NCBI RefSeq assembly: GCF_018294505.1 | Contig: NC_057814.1 | Coordinates: 33,651,789-33,715,788, forward strand | Origin: Triticum aestivum | Lineage: Eukaryota > Streptophyta > Magnoliopsida > Poales > Poaceae | DNA: 64,000 nt | Direction of reading: 5' to 3' | Part shown: positions 1 to 12,530 of the stretch, in pieces | How positions within the stretch are numbered: the first letter of the stretch is position 1 | Layout: every line of letters begins with the position of its first letter | Translations under genes and position numbers: made by a program | The notes under the pieces: model-generated | What the model was told of the DNA's origin: nothing | The model's input: only the letters and a program-made list of their open reading frames with translations | Database searches by the model: none

Positions 1-622
1 ACACACAGCCAACCCAACACATACGTAGAAACATACGAGCAGCTAGCAAAGTCATAAGAGCAAAAACTATGCGTAGGCGAGGAAAAAAGATAAAAGAAAG
101 CCCCAAAACAATCAGGTCAGTGATCGACAAACTACAACTGAGATCATATCTGCAGAAACCATTGACACCACATTGATGACGGCGATTTTCAACCGCAACA
201 CCTTCAGGAAGGGAGCGACACTCAAGCGTCGCCGTCACTGGATCCAACCACAAAGTCTAGAATCTAATTTTTCACCCTGAAGTATCAGTCCGAGCATATC
301 CGAGCAATGCCTCCAACAAGGCAACAACGTAAGAAAACATCACCATTGCCGGTTATAACCACTCGGGTCTGACCTAGGCTTTCGCCCCAGTGCTTGAGAC
401 CAGGTGCACGCAGCACCACCATCCAAGTCACACAAGTGTTGTCACCACCGCTTTTCCGCATTCCCAGCTACAACTGGACCCTTATATTTTTTTTACCGGC
501 ACTCTGAAAAAAATGTCGCTCTTTACAACTGTAAATATTCTGAAATGATCTCTCTTTTTTTCCATGAGAATTTACAGTTGTACAGAGGGACTATTTTTTC
601 CGTTTTGTTGACATTTGCATAT
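1..622. other. Intergenic sequence, no gene recognised
   Basis: I see no supported gene here. Read on the minus strand, bases about 1-450 have the style of a dispersed grass repeat or 3' untranslated sequence, with stretches such as 'gcgaaagcctaggtc'. I could not assign a family. Short open frames in the segment lack splice signals or recognisable protein motifs. Confidence 0.4.
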
Positions 623-624
623 TA

Positions 625-691
625 CTCCCTCAGTCCCATAATGTAAGATGTAGTGTCAAAAAAAAGTCTTACATTATGGGACGAATGGAGT
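625..691. mobile_element. Stowaway-type MITE, very short
   Basis: The element is about 67 bp and is nearly all terminal inverted repeat: it begins CTCCCTCAGTCCCATAATG and ends with the approximate reverse complement CATTATGGGACGAATGGAG. It is flanked by TA on both sides, the target duplication expected of Tc1/mariner-derived Stowaway elements. Such elements have no coding capacity and move with a mariner transposase supplied elsewhere. The internal part is only a short A-rich stretch, so it would fold into one hairpin if transcribed. Confidence 0.8.
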
Positions 692-693
692 AG

Positions 694-1429
694 TTTTTGC
701 TTTCATCAACGAGCAAATGCTGTGCACCGTCCATTTTCTGGACTAACGTCAGGCTTTGTTGTGCATGCTGTTGACACGCTTGGCGACTCGGCAACTTACG
801 GGGCAAACGTGTAACTGCAGCTGTTTCTATAAAAATGAAATGCTACTCCAGACGTGCTGAATATATAATCCATCGTCGTCACGGGTGCATCCTTGGTCAT
901 CATGTGTGAGAGAGCGGCTTTGGCCAAGTTATCGCTGCCGTGAACATTGCTTCAAGGATAGAGCTCGGAAGGGAAGCTTTACTAGTGTACTCTTATGCTG
1001 GTTGTTGGTTGTTTGATATACCTTATTATTGTGATTGGGATGTAGCATTGCTGACATACATATTCTTGTAAAGACTACTGTTTGATAAATTGTATTTTTT
1101 TGCTTAGTAAGTTCACTAATTTTTACATCAGTCTGATATACTGTTGTTGAATATTCCTTATGATGGAGAAGCTGTGTGTCGAGCAGATCCGTGGAACTAT
1201 GTGGTTTGCATCAATTTTCCAAGACTACAGGTTCTTAATTAAAGGGTGTGCCTGCCACACACATCTTTATGTAATAATAAAGAAGAAAAGGAAATCGCCA
1301 GTCCATATTTTTTCAGATAATTTTACACAAAATTTGCACTAATCCTCAGAACAAATTCCTTTTTATAGGGGGGTCAGAACAAAAATCCTAGGAGAAAAAA
1401 ATCTTCTGGGCTTAACTGCTACTCTGGTA
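694..1429. other. Upstream flank of the F-box gene, no gene recognised
   Basis: AT-rich sequence between two MITEs. It may contain distal promoter sequence of the F-box gene starting at 1772, but I could not pick out a convincing element. A short open frame at 1160-1342 shows no family resemblance. Confidence 0.4.
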
Positions 1430-1609
1430 CTCCCTTTGTTTCTAAATATAAGTCTTTTAAATATTTCAATATGGACTACATACAGAGTAAAATGAGAGAG
1501 TACACAATCTAAAATGCGTCTATATACATCCGTATATAGTCTATGTTGAAATCTTTAAAAAGATTTTTTTATAAGCTCTAAAAAGACCTATATTTAGAAA
1601 CGGAGGGAG
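1430..1609. mobile_element. Stowaway MITE (Thalos-like)
   Basis: This 180-bp element starts CTCCCTTTGTTTCTAAATA, ends TATTTAGAAACGGAGGGAG, and has TA on both sides (1428-1429 and 1610-1611). The inverted ends and the 'aaatataagtctttt' / 'aaaaagacctatattt' arms match the common Thalos-like Stowaway group of Triticeae. It ends about 160 bp before the start codon of the F-box gene at 1772, so it lies in that gene's core promoter or 5' untranslated region. Confidence 0.9.
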
Positions 1610-1771
1610 TACTGGAAGCACACGGGTAAGCTGGGCTGGGATGGGCCGGGCCCGAGCAGGTTCGTTCCAGCCGAATAAAAAGCCAGGCAGAAGGTTCGTT
1701 CCAGCCAAATAATCCATCGACCATCTCCGCGCCGCCGATTCTTTTCCGCCCCTTCGTCGCCGACGCATCCG

Positions 1772-3687
1772 ATGGGCAAACGCGATGCGGCGGAAGGGGT
1801 AGATACAGACTTGGTTGCCCCTTTCTGGCTCGGAAGCCAAGAGCCACCGGAGACCGAGCTCTCGCCGCCGCCGGCACCTGCTGCTCTCGTCCCTAGGTCT
1901 GTAGAACCCTAACCTTGTTTTCTCCTCTTTCTGATGCAAGTTTGATCTTGTTGTAAGAACATGCGGACGCGGCCATGAAATTGTGTAACTATGGGCCTGG
2001 TGTTATTCTGACCCGAAAGAATTTTGGCATGATGCTTTGTGTTGTCAGTCGTGTAACACCTAGGGATTGGGATAGCTAGTTACCAAAAAAATATGTGCAA
2101 AGCAGGGATTGACCCAAAATAAATTTATGTGATGAAAAGATTGCATTAAAACGAATTTTATTTATTTATGAATATGATACTCTCGTCACTTGGTATGTGC
2201 GCTATAATTGTTCTAAGGATACTGGTGCTCTCCAGAGTATGAATCACCCCCTGTTGCATGATTTGAAAATATGCATATATTATGCTGTTGTGCTGAACAT
2301 GAACATGTTGGTTATTTTGCTGTACCTTATTGTGATTGAAATATGCCATGTTGATAACTTGATATACATCTTGTCTGAAAAGAAAAAAATGATGCTCAGT
2401 GAGATGAGCATCTTGGTTTGCCCCTTAGCATTTCTAACCATTTACTAGTTATGTCCCTGTGATATTTGATTTCTTGATTCTGATCTATCTTTCTTGAATT
2501 TTCTGTATGACAGAGAAGTTGCCATCACAGAGAAGCCGTCTAAGAAAATTTGCCACAGCTTTGGATCAAATGACTCAGACTCATCTGGACGACAAGTTTG
2601 GGCAGATGTTACGGACAGCCTGCTTCACCTAATCGTTGTCCTCCTTAGCTCATTCCATGACTTCCTTGCTGTTACTAGCACATGCCGCTCTTGGCGTGCC
2701 ACAGTTTCTTCATTCCTGCCCATATATCACTTCTCCTTCCCACCTCTCTTTGTCAACACAGATCTTCATAATGCTCATCGGCATATAGGGGACGACGATA
2801 CGTCGGACTACCCTTTATCCAACACCCAATGGCAACTTCATGATCCTGCGAAGACAAACTTATCCCTTCGTCGTTCAGCACTCCGACAGACTCCATATCA
2901 CGTGCGCTATTTGGGCTGCTCATATGGGTATTTTATCTTCTACAGTTTTGAGCAATGCTTCCTTGTTGATGTGTACACTGGTACTATCATGAAGCCCCCG
3001 AAATTCCGACACAGTGACAACTCTGAAATCTACTACGGCATCCTTACAGCTCCGCTAAGTTCGCCCAGCTCGTACCTCCTCCTTTTCTCAAGAAATTCTA
3101 TGTTCCAGTGGCAACTTGGAGCAAACTCCTGGACAGAACACCCTCTTATTGCTGAACGCCGCATTCATCAAATTGTGCCCTTCAAAGGTAAGATGTTTGC
3201 CATGGACTCTCTTCAGAAGCTCAATATCATTTCTTTGGCACCTCAGCTTGGCATGTCGGAAATACCAGTTGTAGTGTGCGGACAGGACATGGTCAAACCA
3301 TGGTTGGTGGTCTGTGGTGACATGCTTCTCATGGTTGACCTCTGCATACGTGTTCACGAATTCTGCTTTCAAGCCTACCGCCTCGACTTAACAGAACCCG
3401 CTAAGTGGATGAAGTTGGATAAATTGGAAAATTGGGCTCTCTTTATTAGCATGGATACCAGGAGTTCTACATTTTCTTGCAAGAACCCTGAACGATGGGG
3501 CGGGAAGAGTAACTGCATTTACGTTCCGAGTGGGTCCAAAAATTCCGACAAACCTTGGATTGAGGTAGAGCTTGGTCAGTTCGTGCCTACAAGTTCCCAC
3601 CCCATTACATATATTTTCGGATGGAAAAGAAAGCAGTTGGAGAGCTTCTGGGTGCTCCCCAGTTTGGTGTATGGTGTCAGCGAGTGA
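1772..3687 (+). CDS. F-box protein with DUF295 domain (two exons)
   Basis: Predicted substrate-recognition subunit of an SCF ubiquitin ligase: the F-box would bind Skp1 and the DUF295 region would bind an unknown target. Proposed exon 1 is 1772-1896 (ATG at 1772, donor AG|GTCTGT) and exon 2 is 2514-3687 (acceptor GACAG|A). The join keeps the frame (two bases of a codon plus one) and gives 432 residues. Exon 1 encodes an acidic, proline-rich leader. Exon 2 has a degenerate F-box soon after its start (VWADVTDSLLHLIV...CRSWRATVSS), followed by DUF295-type beta-strand repeats such as CSYGYFIFY, FLVDVYTGTIMKPP and a C-terminal CIYVPSG. The long frame also runs upstream from a TTG at 2494, but that part is better explained as intron. 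No disabling lesion is seen. This is the only convincing host gene in the window. The splice model is mine and lacks transcript support. Confidence 0.85.
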
Positions 3688-6225
3688 ACCATTTCATCTT
3701 TGCTCGTCGTGGAGTTTTGCCTAGTCTTGCACATGCCCTGTCAACTGGTGCATTTATGATTTAGCTAGCCACTAAGTATGGTTTCTTGACTTGGCATCCA
3801 TGTAATCACATACAAAAATATATCGAATTATATTGTACTCCGTTCAGTGAATAATTTGGTTGAGTGTTAATCCTGTATGCTGAACAAGAAAGATTTATTG
3901 GACTTGTCTTCCAACCTGGAACTTGTTGATACTGTTTGATCACGTATTTATGTTTCTTGCTATGCATCTTCTCTCATTTACTTTTCAGCTTTCTTGCTGG
4001 GATCCTTCGTTTTTCACAAAAGAACTCTTTTGCTTTCGTGGAATACACAGTTGTATATAGGATGTGGTTTCGTTCGGAAAGATGCTCCTAAGATTGCATT
4101 CTTACTCTATTAGGGGGACACTATTAAAAAATGACACGTCTTACATTGATGTAGCCACAAAAGGTAATCTGAATTGCAAAATTGTTTTCTTTCAGCAGCA
4201 GGCCAGAGTTTCACACAACTTGCCAATGAATATTAGCCTCGTATATTTGTACTCTGGTCGTCACGAATTAAGCAGATGTTTTTTTGTAATTTTTTAAGAC
4301 AGAACTCAGAATAAAAGCTTGCAGAAGATGAAGCTTTAATTACTAGCTTGTCTGATTACTAATATGGTGCTCTTGTACAGAAAATCAAGGTGTTAGTTTT
4401 GATGAAGCTTATTGCGATCCAAATGTAGCACAAATTTTTCTCTGCAACGCCTAGGAGCATGACATTTTCATTAAGAAGGAAAAGCTAATATGCTCGAACG
4501 ATAAATATTACAAACCACCATCAACACTCAACAGCGATGCAAAAAAAAAAAAAGGAAACGAACCATTCCACTAACATGGACCTAGTTTGAACAGCATTGG
4601 AAACAAAAGATCTGAGACCTAAAGCACCATGTATGGTCGTCACCAGCCACTCACAACGCGGTCGCTGCAAGGGTGATGTAGAAATTCGCACCGCCCTTGC
4701 ACCCAGACCAGCTGCCAGCTTGGGATCACAACCAGAGCGTACACTCCACTCCAGACTTCAAAGAACCGTGACAGAAATCCAGCATTCAAGCAGCTATGTC
4801 AGGAACTCAACTTGCCTAGCATCCAGCCATGAGTGGTGAAGAAAGCGGAGCACCGGGCCTCCGATGCCCTTTGTGACTACAAGGTGTTTGACTCGTCTAC
4901 CACACTGCAAACTGTAGTCTGGCATGAAGTTATTCAGAAGATTGGTATGTATGTTCCTTGTTTTACTTTGGATCTGGTGTGACCATGTGTTATAGTTGTT
5001 TGAAGTGGCTGGCAAGATTTTGATGGGCCGTCAATGAGCTGGTTTTCCCTTGTAGATTCCTTTGTTTGAATTAGCAGCAACGAGCATGATCACGTGTTTC
5101 TGCCAATCCATGCACATATTACAAAGTAGTTTGTCATATGCAGCCATTATTTGTGTGCATTATTAGCACCACCCATATTTATAGTGAATCGTTCGTTAGG
5201 CAAAATGTTATGATGAAGATCTTAGAGGCCCTATAAATTAGACGGCTTGGTTGAATTAGGGCATCATGAAAGAGTACAAATGGTTCATGTTTTCGGAGGA
5301 TGAGACTTGACAGGCCACATAACACTGTTGAGCACCAATATGGAGTGTTGGTTATTTCTTCAAAAGAAAAATGTTGGTACACGAGAGTAAGACTCCACAA
5401 GATGCGCTAGATGAGAGCAACATTCTCTTTGCTTTTTTCATGACTTCTTCCTTCGACCACTAATATTTTTTCCCACCTCTACCTTCTAATTCCAAGAGAT
5501 AACTGATTTCGTCTCACTAGTGACCACTTAATTCAGCATGAGTCCCATGTGCTGCTTAGCAGTCCCACTTGCCTTGCCAACTTGACAATCCCATGACTTA
5601 GCCTCCACCACGTCATAGATCATAGCCACCAAATGAGATTTCATTGTTGATAACCAGAATTACCGACATTGTCATCATGGTGCTACTGAACTGTTCTTTC
5701 CTACCAGATAATCAACTGTGTCATGAGGGTCTCGTTGAGGCTACTTTGTATGTGGCTAGTCCATTAGCACTAGGACTAGCAGAAACCTAACCATTTGAAT
5801 GGCTTCATATCTCACCATGGTTGTTTGCTTTTCCATACATATTTATCTGGATCTTTATTATGGTCTCCTCCGTCTATGTGGTTGCTATCTATATATCTTA
5901 TATGCTCATATATATGCCAGACAAGAGAATCACTGGTTAGAAGTGCGGATGAATCAACATCATGAAGTGGTATATGTAAAGGGAGGGAAAATATGGAGAA
6001 CGTTATTCACAAAAGTGCAAGTGTTGGTGGTGTATTTACCCTGTCTCCCTACGGTGAATGCTAGTGTCCTATTGCATCCTAAGGCGCCTTTTACATATTG
6101 GTAAGCATTCATTCTTTTGAGGGGCACTTCAACTTTGCATTATCAATGAACAGAATGCCATCACATTTGTATATCAAAAGTTTGTCAACCTATTTTATGC
6201 TTTGGTGGGTACACACAATAATATA
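3688..6225. other. Downstream flank and intergenic sequence
   Basis: The first few hundred bases are probably the 3' untranslated region of the F-box gene. The rest is AT-rich with scattered short open frames that show no domain, no codon bias and no splice pattern I trust. I recognise no RNA gene or transposon. Confidence 0.4.
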
Positions 6226-6477
6226 CTCCCTCTGTTCCTCTTTGTAGTGCGCATTAGCTTTGTGCTAGAATTCCGAATTGTAGTGCGTGCATGCAGCTTC
6301 GGGCTGGTATTGGCGAATTAGCCCTCGGCTGCAACCATGCGAGAAACAGCTGCCCGGCGCACATGGGTGTCAGGCAGACCCTGCATGCAGTGCTAGTTTG
6401 GTATAAACCGCATCTCCACGTCATACATTGGTCTTAGTGCTAGAAACCATACGCACTATAAAGTGGAATGGAGGGAG
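6226..6477. mobile_element. Stowaway-type MITE, 252 bp
   Basis: Begins CTCCCTCTGTTCCTCTTTGTAGTGCG and ends with the approximate inverse (CGCACTATAAAG...GGAGGGAG), flanked by TA (6224-6225 and 6478-6479). The interior is GC-richer than the surroundings (the 'cagcttcgggctgg' and 'ctgcccggcgcac' region) and non-coding. It is a non-autonomous mariner-type element. Confidence 0.8.
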
Positions 6478-6479
6478 TA

Positions 6480-9400
6480 ACAAATTTGATTATGTGCATT
6501 TTGTACGAAAGATAAATATTTTAGCATACCAGATATGTACACTATTCATTGATGAACTCCACTTTGTGAGTACGTGCACGTGGTTTGTGCATGTGTCTAT
6601 GTCTCCAAAAAATATTAATTCTTCTTAGCAATATGCATTATTGGTATAATACTAAGGAAACACTAGGACCAATAAGTTAAAGGGAACACAAAATAATTAA
6701 CTCACTTTCTTATCCCCAAATTGTGTATTTCTGGCCCTTATACTCTGTTTAGCGACAAAACTATCCAAATTACCCTATCAAAGAAACTTTGTTCGAGCTT
6801 TTATCCCTTTTCAACATTTTAATGATTGTATGGTGGGACCCAACCAATGTTGGCGTGCTACACTGCTTAGCTGACAGGTCGGAGGTGTATTCATCCCCAA
6901 CACATCCAAAGAGAAGGAGAACCGGCCAGCTGAGAGGATCTGTATCACATTTGTTTCGAACCTGCAGCAAGCTAGGTAAGTAGCATTCTCTACATCTAGA
7001 AATTGACCACTGCCAGGCAGTTTATTTTTCACAAGGAAGTGATTTAGATGTTGTATATTTTTTATTCTAATATGCGATAAATCTCAGATTATGTGCATGT
7101 TTAACAAATAATTTATTTGTCCGAGATTAAGAAAAAAGTACGATGCCTTGGCATAAAATATTTTCATGTACTTTCGACATTTAATATATTACGAACTTCC
7201 TGTATTTCTCAAAATCATGTCTCATAGTGTATAATATATGTTTTGGTACTTTTGCATGTGCAAAAATTTAGATAGATGATGGCATATAGAGTTATACATT
7301 TCACTGTTTAAATTGTTTGTTTGTTGTATTTGGCAACAGATCTAGGTATATGGCCTTTTTTATACAAAACGCTCATAATGAAATTTACTGCAATTGTAAC
7401 AATTGAATCAATGAGGTCTTACTTTGTTTTTAGTAATACATGTTATCTATCCATCGCAGTTCCAATATTCAGATGTTTATAGCTGACACTGGCAGAAAAT
7501 ATGATGAGGAGTTTCGATATATTCAGATGGAATTTCAGCCCAGTTGGATTTGAGGCGAAGGAGGCGAACTCTCAGCAAGGTGACACTTCTCCCGATGCAG
7601 ACATAGCTTGTCGGGAGAAGAGAACTTATACACACGCAGTTTGGCATAGGGAGGCATGAAGAAGACTTCATATTTTTCTAAAGGATCATGCGCAAGGCTG
7701 CACCCTATTTTTGAACAAGTCATGTCACATCCTCTAGGACATCTTCAGTTAATTTCTGAGCACTCCTGATCCAAACAGGGTTTCATTAGCTCTCTTCACT
7801 TCAATCAACATGCATCATGTGCAAACGGCCATGCTGAAGATCAGCTCAATGATCTCTCTTCATGTAGTGGTGTCCCCGACGGTGGTCATATGTTGACGCG
7901 GCATCTGCAGGATCTAGCCATCAGGCATGCTTGCCGAAGATACGACCCATGTATAGCAACAAGCAGATTGACCGTTTTAGTCAGTGTGTGGCGGCAGTTA
8001 TGGTGCTCCACATAGCTATAGCTCGCAGGGTTTTGATGTTTTGACCACCTCGCCAAAGATGCAGCCTTTGCTGTATGTTGAGTTTCTATGGTATGTCTCT
8101 TATTGCTTCATACGACAAATTGCCGCATTGAGTTCACTTTTTTGGCAGCAAGCAATCGCAGTTTATCCTGAAATTAATCATCAAACCTCATGCAAAAAAC
8201 ACCAGTTCCTTTTTGAAGACTACATGAAATAGCTTTAGAGTTTACTATATATGGCCATAATAAATATGCCGCTATTTGGTGAGCTGGTGTATAAGTATGG
8301 CTACTCAAAATTAGTGTATTGCATGCTCAAAATCTTTAATGTCATGCTGCATCTATGTCCCATACTATATGATATTACTTAATTAGTAAGGGTGATGGAG
8401 TCTAAAGCATTGTACTATGTAGCAAAGCACTGAAGCAGGGTACAACTAACAAACTGTGGTTTAAAGAAAATAGAAAATTCAGTTGCCGACCAGTGATCTC
8501 ATTTATGTGTGTAGAATACAGTCTCAGACAAGTATATAATCTATCAGGATCAGTGGAAGGTTAGATTAACTACAATTCTTTTTTTCACCATGCAAACTAT
8601 TGCCAACTCAAAGTCATCCTCTATTGGTTAGGCCACTGAACTCTGGATGATCTACAATCTACTTTTTGTTTGTTCAGTAATTCGTTTCCTGCATAAGAGC
8701 CAACTATTCGCAGGAAAAAACACTGTATTTCTTATCGACAGGCAAAATGAATTGTTATTTTGGAACATAATGAATCTTTATTATTACTTTCAATGGTGAA
8801 TTTTATTATCAGGTAAACAAGTGTTCACATGAAGTATTAATGCTTCCAAGCCAGCCTTTTATTTCAGTAAGCCTAACTGATGATTTTTCTTCTCTATGCT
8901 TATCAAGTGTAACAGGTTATTCCATGATCATCATAATTTTTACTAAGAATCAGCTTGGTGCTCTATATTTGCAATCCACGCACCGCTGAATCTCTACAAT
9001 AGAGCTGTGTTAGCAACTTCAACAATGAAACACATGCGAGCTTCTTGATGTCTATTTGAGGCTCAAGCTATATATCCTTTTCCATGTCCCACAATGTTAG
9101 TTAATAGGATTAGTTGTGTTATTTATGTAAATTATTTTGATGATGTATGCTATTTATTCCAGATACATGCTTAAACTCGGATTATCTACAATGGTTATCT
9201 TATCATTGTCTCGCAATTAAATGAATATATGATGCCTAGACTCTGAATATAATCATATGCTAATGTCATTTAGCATACAACGACTTCCTTTATTTTTCAG
9301 AACAATATGAAATAGAGTGTATAATTCGTTCTTGGTTTTTCTGGCCAGGCCTGAAATTTTGAGGGACGATTCAGAGTACATGTGGATCAGTATTTGTTGC

Positions 9401-11229
9401 CTACAATCCTATATCTTATGCGTAAAAAAATTCAATAACTTTTCTTAATTTTGAGTTTGAGTGTATTGCAGATAGGCTGTGAACGATCATGCATGCTAAT
9501 AATTTTGGATTGCTGAGATTTGTTTAGATGTTTTCTTAGAGTTGGTCCAGCGGAATAGTGCTCATTTTACTTGCTGTTGTTGGTAAATAAATCCAGCAGT
9601 TTGTTCTCAATTCTTTGGGAACTCAATTACAATCTATAATTTACAACGTGATTTTTGTCACACTGTTGGTTAATCTATCCCCACCATACTATGCCTTGAT
9701 ATCTCTGAACCCCCTTGTTCTGCACTCTTGTGTGTAGCTGCACCATATCTGCCACTGGCACCCATGATGCCTCTGTCCTCCTAAATTGCACACCTTCATC
9801 ACTAAAGCGTCCGCCTCTTACCACCATGCCATGTGACAATCCAATTGAAGGGCTTTGATGATGATACAAACCATCTGATATATTTATTCCTCATTATGCT
9901 GTATGAATTTGTTTTTCCGTATGCACACTTATGATCGCCTGATTGGACTCCATTTCTTCACAGTATTATAGCCCAATTCGCCTACTGTTATTCAAGCATC
10001 CATGTTAAAATCATTGGTGCAATTTTCACATGCTTAATACCAAGGAGCAAGGAGTCAAACTAGACCAAGGCCGGTTAGACTAGCTATCTCTTCTAAATTT
10101 TAATCAGTAAAGATTACTTAAATTTGGTTATGTAGTTGGCACCAAAGAGCACAAAAACCATTATTAGGTAAAATATTGATACTGGCAGTGGGCACCAAAG
10201 AAAAAAAGCATTAAAAGCTTTGATGTCCCTTCGCAATAGAAATGCCATTTTTCAGACTTATTATATGCTATTGCTTTAGCACAGTCGATGGTAAAAAAGA
10301 AAAGGCAACATCCTGCTCTTATTTTGTAGGGAACAAATTTCATTACAAGGACGCATGGAAAATTAAGATGGTCAAGTTTAAATTTGGTTGACATTAATAT
10401 TGAGATACTCCATCAAAATTCTTACGTCTAATAGAGATAAAAAAATATCAGTACAATTATAGGGTAAGGCTGAGTGACAATGGCTTAGTAAAAAAAGGTT
10501 ATTGCATTCATTGCGACATAATTGCAGCTCAGATCGATTTGCATTAAGGAAAATGCTAACACATAATATGCTAGGACTATTAATTTCTTCTCATGGACAA
10601 ATCTAGCCACGCCATTGGATATACTCTAAAAAGGATACTTATTACACTATTTAGTGTACGTAAAAATATGGAAGTGTAGTATGCTTAGCCTCCTTGCTCA
10701 ATAGTAATGATTAGCCTCATTAGTAGCCAGCCTATTAAAGATTTTCATTTCCTAAGACTCAGAATGTACAGTGTTACAATTCATTGTTTAGGAATGCACA
10801 CAACTATAATGCTTTTAGTGAAAACTTTATCTTGAAAGTACTGCAAAGTGCAATCTCAAGTTTGAAGAAAGTCCAAAATATGTATCTTTTATATATGTCA
10901 TCATAAGTTTTTTTGTTGTGATATATGATTTTCAACTGCTCTTTTTTCTGGTTAATGACCAAGTAATTCTAGCATATCATAAAACATGTTAGATTGCTAT
11001 ACACCTATTGATTTGTGGCTAACTGAACTTCTTTGTAGATCACATATCATTGACATCATATTTTTTCCATTATCATGCTTATTTTAGAAGAAAAAAAATA
11101 TGGATGAAAATTGTGAAATCTCAAGATTAAATCTTAACATAGTACCTATTTAACAATACTATTATTAAAAAATGTTTGGCGACAGAATTCAATCAACGTT
11201 TCGCCAAAACATTGGCACTTAGTATATGC
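6480..11229. other. AT-rich intergenic DNA, nothing recognised
   Basis: About 4.7 kb with no reading frame above roughly 80 codons and none resembling a known protein. I did not find tRNA-like cloverleafs, LTR ends or MITE ends. It could contain degraded elements too diverged to see by eye. The last bases before 11230 (tgc) would be the left copy of a 3-bp target duplication of CACTA-A. Confidence 0.45.
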
Positions 11230-11490
11230 CACTAGTAGAAAACAGGGCTTTGGTCCTGGGCAGATCAGAGCATTAGTCCCGATCATCTTACGAACCGGGA
11301 CTAATGGGAGCATCAGTCCCGGTTCGTGAGGCTAGGACGCCGGCCGGGCCTCGGCAGGCATCAGTCCTGGTTCCATCCACCAACCTGGACTAAAGGGGTT
11401 CCTGCCCTTTAGTCCCGGTTTGTGTCAGGAACCGGGACTAAAGGGTGGGCCTCTAGTCCCGGATTTAGACAAAAACCGGGACTAAAGTTT
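11230..11490. repeat. Left terminus and subterminal repeats of CACTA-A
   Basis: After the CACTA end come several direct and inverted copies of a short motif of the form 'cggttcgt...accgggactaa', for example at about 11290-11330 and 11410-11480. In En/Spm-type elements such subterminal repeats are the binding sites of transposon-encoded DNA-binding proteins. Here that role is inferred from family knowledge only. Confidence 0.8.
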
Positions 11491-12111
11491 TGCCTATATA
11501 TATTCACGCCCCCCCCCCCCCCCCCGCCCCAACTTCTGTGTTTTCTGCCCGTGGATGGGTGAGAGGTGTGCTACTCTGTTTTGTGCCTATATATCCACAT
11601 GAGGTGTTCGATGAAATGCCCGAGCCACACTTAAGCTTCCTCCTCTGTTGTTCCTCCAAGCTCAACGTCCAGGCTACATTTTCCGCAAGATTTGTCTAGG
11701 TTTGACGGTGCACCAGCTACACAAGTGTTCTAAAAGTTTAGCAACTTCATCCTTTCATCTCTAACTGCCAGTTTAGCTCATTTCAAATGCTCTAGAAGTA
11801 GAGTGGTTTGTGGGTTTTAGTGGAGGAGTGTATGTGGGAGTTCATTGATTTAGATGCACAATTTGAGCTCGAATTAACTTATTAGAGTCTGCACATGTGT
11901 AGGGTGCCGTCCCGTCCCCGTCCTCGTCCTCACCGCCGTCGATCGCTCGCGCTGATCTCGTCGCCGGCACCACCGTGGTGAGCCTCTTGTTCTTATCTTC
12001 TTTTTAAAAGCAAAATTCTTACTTGTATTATTTAGATAGCTACTTGTATAATTTTCTATTCATGATGTTTTGTAATTGTTTTTGATACACTTAATTATAT
12101 AATGCACGCAG
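11491..12111 (+). promoter_or_regulatory. Promoter, leader and first intron of the CACTA-A transposase gene
   Basis: A TATA-like stretch (CTATATATATT near 11494) follows the subterminal repeats. A run of cytosines (about 11507-11525) lies just after it. The leader contains GAGGTGTTCGATGAAATG near 11600 and a GC-rich block near 11910-11970, with a likely donor at CGTG|GTGAGCC (about 11975). The acceptor GCAG abuts the ATG at 12112. The same leader blocks recur inverted at the right end of CACTA-B (about 54640-54810), so both elements use the same end promoter. Confidence 0.65.
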
Positions 12112-12530
12112 ATGAACCGACAATGGATGTACGGTGACCGATGCACCTCTGAGTACATTACGGGCCTGCATATTTTTCTCGATGTGGCTGAGGCAACCAA
12201 GCAGAATGGTTTTATGTATTGTCCATGTACTATCTGTGGGAATAGAAAGGATTACTCTGACTTGAAAACCCTTCACTTACACCTGCTTGAGAAGGGTTTC
12301 ATGCCACACTATAATGTTTGGACCAAGCACGAAGAAATAGGGGTTATGATGGAAGACAACGAAGAAGAAGAGGGTGATGACAACTATCCTCCTGAATACG
12401 GTGATACTGCAACGGGGGAAGCTGAAGATCAAGGGGAACCAGACGATGTGCCCGACGATGATCTTCATCGGGTCATTGTTGATGCACAGAGAGAATGCCA
12501 AAGTGAAAGGGAGAAGTTGAAGTTCGGTCG

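Noticed and set aside
404..646. 80-codon frame near the left edge
   Set aside because: It runs into the MITE at 625 and has no recognisable domain or splice context.
2494..2513. Start of the F-box gene at 2494
   Set aside because: The codon there is TTG, and a GACAG acceptor at 2509-2513 joins in phase with an upstream exon that has a good ATG at 1772.
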